From positions 103,007-167,006 of the forward strand of contig CAYYPK010000013.1 in the NCBI GenBank assembly GCA_964473525.1: a stretch of DNA of 64,000 nt. Reading direction: 5' to 3'. This document shows, piece by piece, positions 1 to 7,711 of this stretch. The DNA comes from GCA-2687025 sp964473525 (lineage in GTDB: Bacteria; Poribacteria; WGA-4E; GCA-2687025). The first letter of the stretch is position 1, and each line of letters begins with the position of its first letter. The position numbers and the translations under genes were made by a program. The notes under the pieces are model-generated. The model had not been told where the DNA came from, made no database searches, and worked only from the letters and a program-made list of their open reading frames with translations.

Positions 1-22
1 CTCGCCGGCCGCAGCCGCGCAT
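1..22 (-). CDS. Possible first codons of the next gene downstream of gcvT (truncated by window edge)
   Basis: An ATG on the minus strand at 22-20 shares one base with the gcvT stop codon (TGATG arrangement), the usual geometry of a translationally coupled next gene. Only about seven codons (MRGCGRR) lie inside the window, so the product cannot be identified. gcvH would be the usual partner in a glycine cleavage cluster, but nothing in these few residues shows it. Confidence 0.2.
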
Positions 23-1140
23 CACTCAGTCACCGGCGCCTTGTAGAAGGGGGTGCGTACGACGCGTGCCGCGTGCTGGTCTCGCCGGATCTGCACGTCC
101 ACGCGGCGGCCGATCCTGGCGTTCCCAGACGACACGTACGCCAGAGCGATGTTGGCGCCTAGCGTTGGGGATGGGGCTCCGCTTGTCACGTGACCGATCT
201 CGGCGCCGCTGCGGTAGACCGTGTAGCCGTGCCTTGCGATGCCGCGCCCCTCCATGGCCAGACCGACGAGCCTGCGGTCGGCTCCATCGGCGCGTTGCTG
301 GGCGAGCGCATCGCGACCGATGAACTCGCGCCCGTCCAGCGCCACTGTCCAACCTAGGCCGGCCTCGATGGGTGTCGTCGTCTCATCGATGTCGGAGCCG
401 TAGAGACACAAGCGGGCCTCCAGCCGCAGCGTGTCCCGCGCCCCCAGGCCGATGGGCATGCCGCCCGCGTCCCGTACGGCGTCCAGCGTCAGCCGCCACA
501 CGTCCTCGGCGTCCCGCGCGCGGCAGTACACCTCGTAGCCCGTCTCGCCAGTGTAGCCTGTGCGGGACACCAGGCACGCGGCTCCGCCGATGCCGACCCC
601 GTCGCTGAACGTGAACGTGGGCGTCGCGGCGGCGTCGGGTCCGGCCAGCCTGCCCATGATGGCGGGCGACGCCGGCCCCTGAATCGCGATGAGGGCCGTC
701 TCGGCGGACAGATCCTCGATCGTCGTGCCGGGCGCCGCGTGCTGACGTAGCCAGGCCACGTCCTTGGCGATGTTCGACGCGTTTGGCACGACCAGGTACC
801 GGTCCTCGGCGTGTCGATAGACGATCAGGTCGTCCACGATGCCGCCGGTCGGTAGGCACATCGGCGAGTAGAGCGCGGAGCCGTCGGCGATGCTCGCGAC
901 ATCGTTCGTGAGCACAGTGCGGAGCGTCTCGCACGCCCCGGGGCCGCGAACCGACACTTCCCCCATGTGGGACAGGTCGAACACGCCCGCCGCAGACCGA
1001 ACCGCGTTGTGCTCGGCGATGATGCCTTCGTACTGTACGGGCATCCGCCAGCCACCGAACGGAACCATGCGCGCGCCCAGGGCCCCGTGCTCAGCGGCCA
1101 GCGGCGTGCTCTTCAGCTCGTTGTCGGTGGCGTCTGCCAC
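22..1140 (-). CDS. gcvT: Aminomethyltransferase, glycine cleavage T protein
   Basis: This is the T protein of the glycine cleavage system. It transfers the methylene group from aminomethylated H protein to tetrahydrofolate and releases ammonia, in the cytoplasm. The 372-aa length fits the family. Family motifs are visible in order: FGGWxMPVQY near residue 30, FDLSHMGE, LTNDV, and GYTGETGYEVY in the middle, followed by the GCV_T C-terminal barrel. The open frame runs back into the aldehyde dehydrogenase gene, so I place the start at a GTG (1140) 34 bases after that gene's stop, with a purine-rich AGAGGG upstream. It lies in the same direction as the aldehyde dehydrogenase and may be cotranscribed. 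Glycine cleavage H and P proteins are not in the window. Family assignment is secure; the exact start is inferred. Confidence 0.95.
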   Translation of the reverse strand: MADATDNELKSTPLAAEHGALGARMVPFGGWRMPVQYEGIIAEHNAVRSAAGVFDLSHMGEVSVRGPGACETLRTVLTNDVASIADGSALYSPMCLPTGGIVDDLIVYRHAEDRYLVVPNASNIAKDVAWLRQHAAPGTTIEDLSAETALIAIQGPASPAIMGRLAGPDAAATPTFTFSDGVGIGGAACLVSRTGYTGETGYEVYCRARDAEDVWRLTLDAVRDAGGMPIGLGARDTLRLEARLCLYGSDIDETTTPIEAGLGWTVALDGREFIGRDALAQQRADGADRRLVGLAMEGRGIARHGYTVYRSGAEIGHVTSGAPSPTLGANIALAYVSSGNARIGRRVDVQIRRDQHAARVVRTPFYKAPVTE

Positions 1141-1174
1141 GTGGCGATCCCTCTGCCGCTCTCGGGCGCCGCAA

Positions 1175-2632
1175 TCACCCGTCGAAGTGCAGATACACGG
1201 TCTTGATCTGCGTGAAGAAGTCCACAGCGACATTGCCCTGCTCGCGCGTGCCGGTGCTGGAGCCCTTGTAGCCACCGAATGGCACCTGGACTTCTGCTCC
1301 CGCCGTCTGCGCGTTGACATGCACCAGTCCGGCCTGGATGCCGTTCACGTACTCGAACGTGCGGCCAAGATCCTTCGTGATGATGCTCGCCGACAGCCCG
1401 AACTCGACGTCGTTCGCGACCTCCATCGCCTCCTCGAACGACGCCACGGGCATCACCCCTACGACGGGGCCGAAGATCTCCTCCTGGGCGATGCGCATGC
1501 TCGACGTCATGCCGCCGAACACCGTGGGAGCGACGTAGAAGCCAGCGTCGTACTCGCCACCAGTCAGCCTCTCTCCGCCGGCGAGCAACTCGGCTCCCTC
1601 GTTCTTGCCGATGTCGATGTACTCGACGATGTTGTCGAGTTGCGCTTGGTCCACCGCCGGGCCGATCTGCACGCCGTCCGTCTGCCCGTTGCCGACCGTT
1701 AGGGCGTTCGCGGCCTCCACTAGCAGGCCTGTGAATTCCGCCGCTACGGCTTCCTCCACCATGACTCGGCTGGTTGCGGTGCACTTCTGACCGGTCGAGA
1801 ACATCGCGCCCGCGATGACTTCCTTCACGGCCCGCTCGAGGTCGGCGTCGGCCAGGACGATGACCGGGTTCTTCCCGCCCATCTCGCACTGGCACTTGGC
1901 GTTGCGCCCGGTGACCGTGTCGTACAACCGCGACCCCGTCGCGTTGGACCCCGTGAACGACACCGCCCTGATGCGGGGGTTCGTAGCGATCTCCGCGCCC
2001 ACCGTGCCGCCGGGGCCGGTAACCATGTTCAGCACACCCGGCGGGAGTCCAGCTTCCACCAGGGCGTTCACGAAGTGGTACGAGGAGATGGGAGCTAGTG
2101 ATGCGGGCTTCAGCACCACGGTGTTCCCAGCCACCAGGGCGGGCAACGCCTTCCACGCCGGTATCGCGATTGGGAAGTTCCACGGCGTTATGAGTCCGAC
2201 GACGCCAAGAGGCTCCTTGACGGTGTAGAGGAACGTGTTCGGCTGCCCCGACGGAAACGTCTCGCCCGTGATGCGCCTCGCCTCGCCGCCGTAGTACTCC
2301 AGCAGCTCGACCGTGCGTAGGGTTTCGCCCGTTCCCTCAGCGACGGTCTTGCCCTCCTCCCGGGTCAGGTCACGGCCGACGTCGGTGGCGCGAGCCTCCA
2401 GGATCTGCGCGGCGTTGAACAGGACCTTCCCACGCGCGGGGCCGCCCATCCCGCGCCACTCCGCGAACGCCTCCTCCGCCGCGTCGATCGCGGCGACGAC
2501 ATCCGCGGCGCCGGAAGATGGGTGCGTTCCCACGACCTCCGACGTGTCCGCGGGATTGATGTTCTCGAAGGTCTCGCCGCTAGCCGCGGGAACCCACTCA
2601 CCACCGATCAGATTGAGATACGCCGTCGCCAT
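1175..2632 (-). CDS. NAD(P)-dependent aldehyde dehydrogenase, alpha-ketoglutaric semialdehyde dehydrogenase type
   Basis: A 485-aa aldehyde dehydrogenase that oxidises an aldehyde to its acid with NAD(P)+. The active-site set is complete: TPWNFP (Asn152), cofactor lysine in VVLKPAS, FTGS of the Rossmann fold, catalytic general base Glu250 in CEMGGKNP, and nucleophile Cys284 in GQKCTATSR. The overall pattern (YLNLIGGEW start, GQKCTATSR, AQEEIFGP, PFGGYKGSS, EQG near the end) resembles Bacillus YcbD/GucD-type ketoglutarate semialdehyde dehydrogenases of sugar-acid breakdown. That would suit the sugar-acid dehydratase-like genes elsewhere in the window, but substrate choice is inference. The ATG at 2632 has an AGGAG about seven bases upstream. 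gcvT follows in the same direction. Confidence 0.94.
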   Translation of the reverse strand: MATAYLNLIGGEWVPAASGETFENINPADTSEVVGTHPSSGAADVVAAIDAAEEAFAEWRGMGGPARGKVLFNAAQILEARATDVGRDLTREEGKTVAEGTGETLRTVELLEYYGGEARRITGETFPSGQPNTFLYTVKEPLGVVGLITPWNFPIAIPAWKALPALVAGNTVVLKPASLAPISSYHFVNALVEAGLPPGVLNMVTGPGGTVGAEIATNPRIRAVSFTGSNATGSRLYDTVTGRNAKCQCEMGGKNPVIVLADADLERAVKEVIAGAMFSTGQKCTATSRVMVEEAVAAEFTGLLVEAANALTVGNGQTDGVQIGPAVDQAQLDNIVEYIDIGKNEGAELLAGGERLTGGEYDAGFYVAPTVFGGMTSSMRIAQEEIFGPVVGVMPVASFEEAMEVANDVEFGLSASIITKDLGRTFEYVNGIQAGLVHVNAQTAGAEVQVPFGGYKGSSTGTREQGNVAVDFFTQIKTVYLHFDG

Positions 2633-2785
2633 GCGGATGCTCCTATGCCGTCTTGCGGTGGCGCCGGGCTGCGCCGTGCGTCGCTGGGTCTCGCCCGAGC
2701 GCCGCCGCCAGGTCGCGTCGTGTAAGTGGCGCCGCCGTCAGACGGCGACGCAAGCGGTCTCCATGCGAATCCTCTGGGCTACGCG

Positions 2786-3010
2786 CTAGCAGCGCCCGCT
2801 GGCACGGGTCGCGTCCTCGTCTCGCACGCCAATCGGGAACGCCGCGTTTGCCGCGCACGCGCGCCTGGACGGCTGTACGAACTCCGCCGCGCCGCCGCCG
2901 TCGGCCGTGGCCAACCGATGGAACACGTCGCGTTCATCACCGAGTGTGAGCTCGTACAGACCGTATAGGATGGCGCGGTCGGGTCGACTGTAGATGCGCG
3001 CGTTAGGCAT
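2786..3010 (-). CDS. Small open reading frame, hypothetical (doubtful)
   Basis: A 74-codon frame upstream of, and in the same direction as, the aldehyde dehydrogenase. Its ATG is preceded by AGGA at a reasonable distance, and the first 35 or so residues (MPNARIYSRPDRAILYGLYE...) have a balanced composition. The second half becomes Ala/Arg-rich like an antisense or non-coding frame. It could be a short real protein, a decayed gene whose 5' part survives, or chance. I recognise no family. Confidence 0.2.
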   Translation of the reverse strand: MPNARIYSRPDRAILYGLYELTLGDERDVFHRLATADGGGAAEFVQPSRRACAANAAFPIGVRDEDATRASGRC

Positions 3011-3141
3011 GCTGATTCCTGCTGGGCCGGCCCGCTAAAGCCTGTCCGCTGTCGCCCCGTCGTGCGTAACCGCAACGACTCTACGCGAGCGCGTACGGCG
3101 TGTCAAGACTGCCCGCGAACCCGCGCGGCCGGAGGTACCGC

Positions 3142-3168
3142 GCGTGTTCGTCAGGAAACCGAACACGC
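3142..3168. repeat. 9-bp perfect inverted repeat upstream of the DUF1015 gene
   Basis: GCGTGTTCG (3142-3150) and CGAACACGC (3160-3168) are exact reverse complements around a 9-base spacer, about 85 bases before the DUF1015 start codon. It could be an operator or a hairpin in a leader transcript. There is no T-rich run after it on either strand, so it is not a typical intrinsic terminator. Confidence 0.4.
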
Positions 3169-3252
3169 CGTCGGCGTCGTATACAGCTACGTACCGACCG
3201 CAGGCGCGGCTACCATGGCCGTCAACACCTCGCACCGTTGGAAGGCGACGCC

Positions 3253-4542
3253 GTGGCCCTGATAGAGCCGTTTCGAGCGCTTCGTTACGCCCCGCACCTG
3301 GCCGACGTCATTGCCGACGTCATCGCTCCGCCCTACGACGTTATCTCGCCCGAGCTCCAGCAGCAGTTGCACGCGCGGCACCCGGCGAACTTCATTCGCC
3401 TCGAATACGGGCAGGACACCCACGACGCGGACAGGTACGCGCACGCCGGAGCGACTCTGGACGAGTGGACGCGCGACGGCACTCTGGTGCGGGACGACAC
3501 CCCGGCGTACTACGTCTACGAGCAGACTTTCACGCTCCCGGACGGGGTCGACGCGCCCGACGCCCGGGCCGAGTATCGCCGACGCGCGGTGTTCGCCGCG
3601 GTAGGCCTGGAGCCGTGGGGTGGCACGATCCACCCGCATGAGAAGACGCTGGCCGGGCCCAAGAAGGACCGACTGCAACTCATGGCCGCGACCCGCGCCA
3701 ACCTGTCGCCGGTCTTCGCTATCGCGTCAGACCCCGACCGCTCCATCGACAAGGCACTCGGCGACGCCGCCGGCCGCGGCAAGCTGCTCTACGACGGGAC
3801 GGACAGCCAGGGACAGACGCATCGCCTGTGGCGCGCCGATGGAGCCGTGGCCGCCGACCTGCGTCAGAAGCTGGACGGCGCGTCGCTCACGATCGCCGAC
3901 GGGCATCACCGGTACGAGACCGCCCTGGCCTATCGCGACCAGGCGCGCGCGGACGCGCCGTCGGCGTGCGCGTCGGAATCCGTGATGATGTCCATCGTCT
4001 CGTCGCAGTCCGACGAACTGATAATCCTCCCGGCGTACCGTCTGCTATCTGGACTAGCGCCGGACACCATCGCGAGCCTGCCCAAGCGACTGGCCGAAGG
4101 CGGGCACGGTGTCGACGAGGCGCCGACCACGGCGGGAACCGACGACGTCGACGCGATGCTCGCGGCCGTTCGCGCCGAGGCGGCCTCCACGTTCGGCCTG
4201 AGCATCGCTGGCGGCCGGTCATACACCGTTGCGCGTCCGGCGTCCAGCGGGACGGGCGCCGACCTGGATGTCGCCTACCTGCACGAACGCCTGTTGCCGG
4301 AGTACCTCGGGGTCGATACGAACGAGCCCAGCGGACAGGCGCACGTGCGCTACACGGTGAGTCGCGACCACGCGCTGAACGCCGTGCGATCCGGCGAGGC
4401 GCAGGCAGCGGTGTTCGTACGAGGGGTCACGATGGCGGAAGTGGAACGCGTGGCGAGGTCGGGCGGGACCATGCCGCAGAAGTCGACCTACTTCTACCCG
4501 AAGATGCCGTCGGGCCTGGTCGCGCGTCGTCTCGACGACTAG
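3253..4542 (+). CDS. DUF1015 family protein
   Basis: A 429-aa protein of the widespread DUF1015 family, whose biochemical role is not established to my knowledge. The family hallmark D-G-H-H-R-Y-E-T-A is present near the middle (encoded around 3898-3924), after the conserved N-terminal stretch ALIEPFRALRY and the APPYDVIS motif. There is no signal peptide or membrane segment, so it should be cytoplasmic. The open frame extends further upstream in unusual Arg-rich sequence. I choose GTG 3253 because GGAAGG sits just upstream and the conserved domain begins immediately after. It converges on pheS with only 13 bases between stops. Confidence 0.9.
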   Translation: MALIEPFRALRYAPHLADVIADVIAPPYDVISPELQQQLHARHPANFIRLEYGQDTHDADRYAHAGATLDEWTRDGTLVRDDTPAYYVYEQTFTLPDGVDAPDARAEYRRRAVFAAVGLEPWGGTIHPHEKTLAGPKKDRLQLMAATRANLSPVFAIASDPDRSIDKALGDAAGRGKLLYDGTDSQGQTHRLWRADGAVAADLRQKLDGASLTIADGHHRYETALAYRDQARADAPSACASESVMMSIVSSQSDELIILPAYRLLSGLAPDTIASLPKRLAEGGHGVDEAPTTAGTDDVDAMLAAVRAEAASTFGLSIAGGRSYTVARPASSGTGADLDVAYLHERLLPEYLGVDTNEPSGQAHVRYTVSRDHALNAVRSGEAQAAVFVRGVTMAEVERVARSGGTMPQKSTYFYPKMPSGLVARRLDD

Positions 4543-4555
4543 CGCGCGGGCGCCA

Positions 4556-5572
4556 TCAGAACTGCGTCAGGAACCGCATGTCGTTCTCGAACAGGATGCG
4601 GATATTGTTGATGCGGTGACGTAGCATCGCCGCGCGGTCGATCCCCATGCCGAACGCGAACCCGGTGTACTTCTCGGGGTCGTACCCCACCGCGCGGAAC
4701 ACCTCGGGGTCCACGGCTCCCGCTCCCAGCACCTCAATCCATCCCGTCCGCTTGCACACGCGGCACCCGTCGCCTTCGCAGAAGATGCACGAGATGTCTA
4801 CCTCGGCGCTCGGCTCGGTGAAGGGGAAGTAGCTCGGGCGGAAGCGGACGCGCGTGTCCGGGCCGAACATCTCCCGCGCGAAGACCGCGAGCACGCCCTT
4901 GAGGTCGCTGAAGCGCACGTCGCGGTCGACGAGCAGTCCCTCGAGCTGGTGGAACATGGGACTGTGCGACACGTCCGCGTCCCTGCGGTACACGCGCCCT
5001 GGCACCACGATTCGGATCGGCGGCTGCCGCGTCTCCATGTACCGTATCTGCATCGGCGACGTGTGCGTGCGGAGCAGCACAGAGTCCGTGATGTAGAATG
5101 TGTCGTGCATGTCGCGCGCCGGGTGGTGCGACGGCGTGTTCAGCGCGTCGAAGTTGTAGTACTCCGTCTCGACCTCTGGTCCCTCGACCTCCTCGAAGCC
5201 GAGCCCGCGGAAGATCTCGCACATGCGGATCTTCGTCTGCGTAATCGGGTGGTACCCGCCCAGCGCCCGCCGTCGCCCGGGGAGCGAGATGTCGAGGCGC
5301 TCCGCGTCAAGCGCGCTCTCCCGTTCCGCCAGCCGTAATGCCTCGGTGCGACTCTCGAGGGTCGAGGTGATGACCCCTTGCAGGTCCGTGAGGAGCTTCC
5401 CAACGGTTGGTCGTTCCTCGGCGTCGAGGGCGCCGATGCCTTTGCGAAGTTGCGTGAGCTCGCTCCGGCGCCCCAGGAACCGCACACGCAGCTCCTCGAG
5501 CGCCTGAAGGGTGTCGGCCGCGCCTATGGCAGCGACGGCGTCATCGTGTAGCGCCTTGATCTGCTCCTTCAT
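4556..5572 (-). CDS. pheS: Phenylalanyl-tRNA synthetase alpha subunit
   Basis: The catalytic alpha subunit of class II phenylalanyl-tRNA synthetase (338 aa). The N-terminal coiled-coil region (about residues 1-90) is followed by the catalytic core with motif 2 (VPGRVYRRDADVSHSPMFHQ) and motif 3 (GMGIDRAAMLRHRI). A C-x2-C ... C-x2-C cluster (CIFCEGDGCRVC) lies between motifs 2 and 3, as in many bacterial PheS proteins. The ATG at 5572 has AGGAG nine bases upstream; the longer open frame runs back into the T-box leader and is not coding. The enzyme needs a PheT beta subunit, normally encoded directly downstream, but here the next gene converges from the other strand. Expression is controlled by the upstream T-box. 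Confidence 0.97.
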   Translation of the reverse strand: MKEQIKALHDDAVAAIGAADTLQALEELRVRFLGRRSELTQLRKGIGALDAEERPTVGKLLTDLQGVITSTLESRTEALRLAERESALDAERLDISLPGRRRALGGYHPITQTKIRMCEIFRGLGFEEVEGPEVETEYYNFDALNTPSHHPARDMHDTFYITDSVLLRTHTSPMQIRYMETRQPPIRIVVPGRVYRRDADVSHSPMFHQLEGLLVDRDVRFSDLKGVLAVFAREMFGPDTRVRFRPSYFPFTEPSAEVDISCIFCEGDGCRVCKRTGWIEVLGAGAVDPEVFRAVGYDPEKYTGFAFGMGIDRAAMLRHRINNIRILFENDMRFLTQF

Positions 5573-5612
5573 CGGCGTGCTCCTGCATCCAACGGCCTGC
5601 CCGCGGCCGGGC

Positions 5613-5665
5613 AAAAAGAAAACCTGCCACTCCGCCCCTCGTCGGCAAGGGACGAAAGCATCAGG
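5613..5665 (-). terminator. Conditional intrinsic terminator of the pheS T-box
   Basis: The 3' arm of the antiterminator is shared with a competing hairpin: the arm at 5665-5647 pairs (with a few G-U pairs and one mismatch) with 5640-5623 across the loop GCCGAC. It is followed directly by TTTTCTTTTT. This is the mutually exclusive terminator expected in a transcription-attenuating T-box. Confidence 0.82.
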
Positions 5666-5885
5666 CTGCTTCCGCGGTACCACCCTCGTTCGCGCCCCGT
5701 GAGACGCGCGCTCAATCCCATGTCACGGTGGGAACCGTCCCGCCCTACTGATCTCGTTCAGGCGGGAAGCTCGCGGAGGAAATTCGGCGCCCGATCCCGG
5801 AGACGGCTCCCAGCCTGTGGCCGTCTCTCTCTGCGCGGGACATCTCGAACGCTTACTGCACTCCGGTCATTGCCAAGCGACGCGG
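5613..5885 (-). promoter_or_regulatory. T-box leader (tRNA-sensing riboswitch) of pheS
   Basis: On the minus strand the leader carries the T-box consensus AGGGTGGTACCGCG at 5686-5673. It folds as a textbook antiterminator: AGGG (5686-5683), the 7-base bulge TGGTACC that pairs with the uncharged tRNA end, and GCGGAAGC (5675-5668), pairing with GCTTTCGTCCCT at 5659-5648. Upstream are the AGAGAGA and GGCTGGGAGCC elements of Stem I. A UUC phenylalanine codon lies at 5781-5779, in the expected specifier region. Known T-boxes upstream of pheS sense uncharged tRNA-Phe and allow readthrough. The leader begins just after the rplT stop. The exact 5' end and the specifier assignment are inferred. Confidence 0.92.
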
Positions 5886-5898
5886 CAGATCGCCGCGC

Positions 5899-6252
5899 CT
5901 ACTGATTGTCCTTCGCCACCTGCGCCAGGTGGGCGAAGCCGGCCTCGTCGTTGACCGCCATCTCGGCGAGCGACTTGCGGTCCAACGTGACCCCAGCGTT
6001 GCTGAGACCGTGGATCAGACGGCTGTACGAGATGTCGTGCTGCCGGGACGCCGCATTGATGCGCGCGATCCAAAGGCGGCGGAATTCACGCTTCCGCGCG
6101 CGCCGGTCGCGATACGCGTAGTTGCGCCCCTTCGCCACGGCTTCCCGGGCTGTGCGTATAAGGTTCTTACGCCGGCCCCGGTACCCCTTGGCGGCCTTGA
6201 GTATGCTCTTCTTGTGCTTGCGGGCGGCTACGCCTCGCTTGATACGCGCCAT
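5899..6252 (-). CDS. rplT: Large ribosomal subunit protein L20
   Basis: Ribosomal protein L20 (117 aa), an early-assembly 23S rRNA-binding protein. It begins MARIKRGVAARKHKK and contains the basic N-terminal tail (KGYRGRRKN, YAYRDRR) and the conserved C-terminal globular part (RINAASR, YSRLIHGL, LDRKSLAEMA). Length and sequence are standard. It lies 21 bases downstream of rpmI and is almost certainly cotranscribed with it. The stop is followed within about 15 bases by the pheS T-box leader, so pheS could also be reached by readthrough. Confidence 0.98.
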   Translation of the reverse strand: MARIKRGVAARKHKKSILKAAKGYRGRRKNLIRTAREAVAKGRNYAYRDRRARKREFRRLWIARINAASRQHDISYSRLIHGLSNAGVTLDRKSLAEMAVNDEAGFAHLAQVAKDNQ

Positions 6253-6273
6253 TTGCTCGCTTTCCCGTTCGCT

Positions 6274-6480
6274 CTACGCAGTGCTGCCGTAGGGCAGGAG
6301 CCGTGAGACGCGCTTCTTGTCCGCTTTACTGACATACGCCGGCTGGTCGAGACGGCGCTTCTGCGCAGGGCTCTTACGCTCGAAATAGTGATTGTTGCAG
6401 GCGTGGGCGCGCTTGAACTTGCCCTTGCCTGTCGAGCGGAACCGCTTCGCGGTGCCCTTGTGCGTCTTCATCTTCGGCAT
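6274..6480 (-). CDS. rpmI: Large ribosomal subunit protein L35
   Basis: Ribosomal protein L35 (68 aa), recognised by the start MPKMKTHKGTAKRF, the motif KFKRAHACNNH, and the C-terminal KADKKRVSRLLPYG. The ATG at 6480 has AGGAG about ten bases upstream; the slightly longer open frame is rejected because the conserved L35 start is here. In most bacteria infC precedes rpmI-rplT, but here the upstream region holds a promoter and a divergent lipoprotein gene instead, so infC has separated from this operon. Confidence 0.97.
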   Translation of the reverse strand: MPKMKTHKGTAKRFRSTGKGKFKRAHACNNHYFERKSPAQKRRLDQPAYVSKADKKRVSRLLPYGSTA

Positions 6481-6515
6481 GGTATTCACCCACTCCTGAA
6501 TCAATGACGGGTGGA

Positions 6516-6544
6516 AGTATACCACAGCCCGGTGGCGCTGTCGC
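6516..6544 (-). promoter_or_regulatory. Putative sigma-70-type promoter of rpmI-rplT
   Basis: On the minus strand, GCGACA (6544-6539) and TATACT (6521-6516) are separated by 17 bases and lie about 36 bases before the rpmI start codon. The -10 match is strong, the -35 partial. The position, directly upstream of an operon that lacks infC, makes it credible. Confidence 0.5.
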
Positions 6545-6676
6545 GCTTCCTGACTACCTCCCGGGCCGCTCGTTGAATCCCGGCGCGACCGGCGGGTAAG
6601 CTTATCGCGAGCGCCGGCCGTTCATGCTGTCGGCGCCTAGCGACAGGCCGCGCGAACTCCAGTCGGGACTCCTTCC

Positions 6677-7711
6677 ATGATGCGCTTCGGGGCAGTCATC
6701 GTGTGCGTCGCGACGGTCCTCCTCGCATCGTGCGGAGACGACATCGAGGGGAACAGCGCCCCGAACATCCTCGTCCTCGTGGCCGAGCCGGAATACCCGG
6801 CGCCGGGCGAGTCGGTTGGGCTACGGTTCGACTTCCTCGACCTGGACGGCGACCGCGTCCGCCTCACGTGGGACATCACCGGCGGCGAGATATACGTAGA
6901 GGGCGGCAAGTACTACTGGCGTGCTCCCGACGATGAAGGCACGCACCACATAACCCTGAACGCGAACGACGGGCAGGATGTCGACAGCAAGACCGTCGAG
7001 GTGCGCGTGTGGCGCCCCAGGGAGGGGAACTACTATCCCATCGCCGTGGGGAACGAGTGGATCTACGAGGATCCGAACGGCCACACGGTCACGCGCAGCA
7101 TCATCGGCCTGTTCGAGATCGAGCACACCGACCCAGTCGTGACCTCCTACATCATGGAGACCGCAACCACGGATCCTGACGTCCCTGAGGGTGTCGTCAA
7201 CTACGCATACGTCGGTCGAGTCAACGACGGGATCGACCAGCACGCGGTGAACGTCATCTTCGGGTCTGGCGACACGCTCATATTCGACCCTTACCTGCCT
7301 CTGTACAGATGGCCGCTCATCCCCGGCGCCGAGTGGATGACGCACTTCAAGGCGCGCGTGCAGGACGGGTTCTCGGTAGGGGAAGGCACTGCGAAGTACC
7401 GCGTGGTAGACGAGTCCACGCTGACGACCGCGGCCGGCACCTTCGAGCACGTCTTCCAGATTGAGGAGACGTTCACCTGGACGCTGTTCGATCAGCCGCT
7501 GGACACGACCGTCAGCCGTAAATGGCTGGCGCCGAACGTCGGCATCGTGAAGATCGACCAGACGCAGACACGGGGCAAGCAGACGCAGAGCACGTCGGCC
7601 GACATCGTATCGTTTGAGCTCGAGCCGGACACGAGCTTCGACCACATCCCCGAGGAGCCGGCGGACGAGGACGACGTCCCAGCGGCGCCACGTCTCATCG
7701 CGAGACGGTGA
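6677..7711 (+). CDS. Putative lipoprotein with Ig/PKD-like N-terminal domain, unknown function
   Basis: A 344-aa exported protein. It has a hydrophobic signal peptide ending in a lipobox (LLASC, lipid-anchored Cys19). Residues about 25-115 look like a PKD/Ig-like beta domain (APNILVLVAEP..., LTWDITGGEI, DGQDVDSKTVEVRV). Residues about 120-320 form a second region beginning NYYPIAVGNEWIY. A similar YFPLAVGTTWLY block occurs in the lipoprotein at 61498-62367, suggesting two members of one exported family. The 3' end overlaps that of the convergent SAM hydrolase gene by 17 bases. No enzyme motif is seen. Confidence 0.85.
   Translation: MMRFGAVIVCVATVLLASCGDDIEGNSAPNILVLVAEPEYPAPGESVGLRFDFLDLDGDRVRLTWDITGGEIYVEGGKYYWRAPDDEGTHHITLNANDGQDVDSKTVEVRVWRPREGNYYPIAVGNEWIYEDPNGHTVTRSIIGLFEIEHTDPVVTSYIMETATTDPDVPEGVVNYAYVGRVNDGIDQHAVNVIFGSGDTLIFDPYLPLYRWPLIPGAEWMTHFKARVQDGFSVGEGTAKYRVVDESTLTTAAGTFEHVFQIEETFTWTLFDQPLDTTVSRKWLAPNVGIVKIDQTQTRGKQTQSTSADIVSFELEPDTSFDHIPEEPADEDDVPAAPRLIARR

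Larger units (their letters stand above)
2633..3252. other. 620-bp interval without a convincing gene
   Basis: Between the divergent aldehyde dehydrogenase and DUF1015 genes. It holds one weak minus-strand reading frame (2786-3010) and a 9-bp inverted repeat (3142-3168), both listed separately. No tRNA, riboswitch or repeat array was recognised. The start regions of both flanking genes, and so their promoters, should lie here, but I see no clear -10/-35 pair. Confidence 0.6.

Noticed and set aside
2633..2785. Glycine riboswitch upstream of the aldehyde dehydrogenase/gcvT genes
   Set aside because: The sequence lacks the paired aptamer motifs; only Arg-rich shadow frames are seen.
3128..3143. 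GGTACCGCG on the plus strand before the DUF1015 gene, like the T-box core
   Set aside because: Only the last nine bases match; there is no Stem I, terminator or aminoacyl-tRNA or amino-acid gene downstream.
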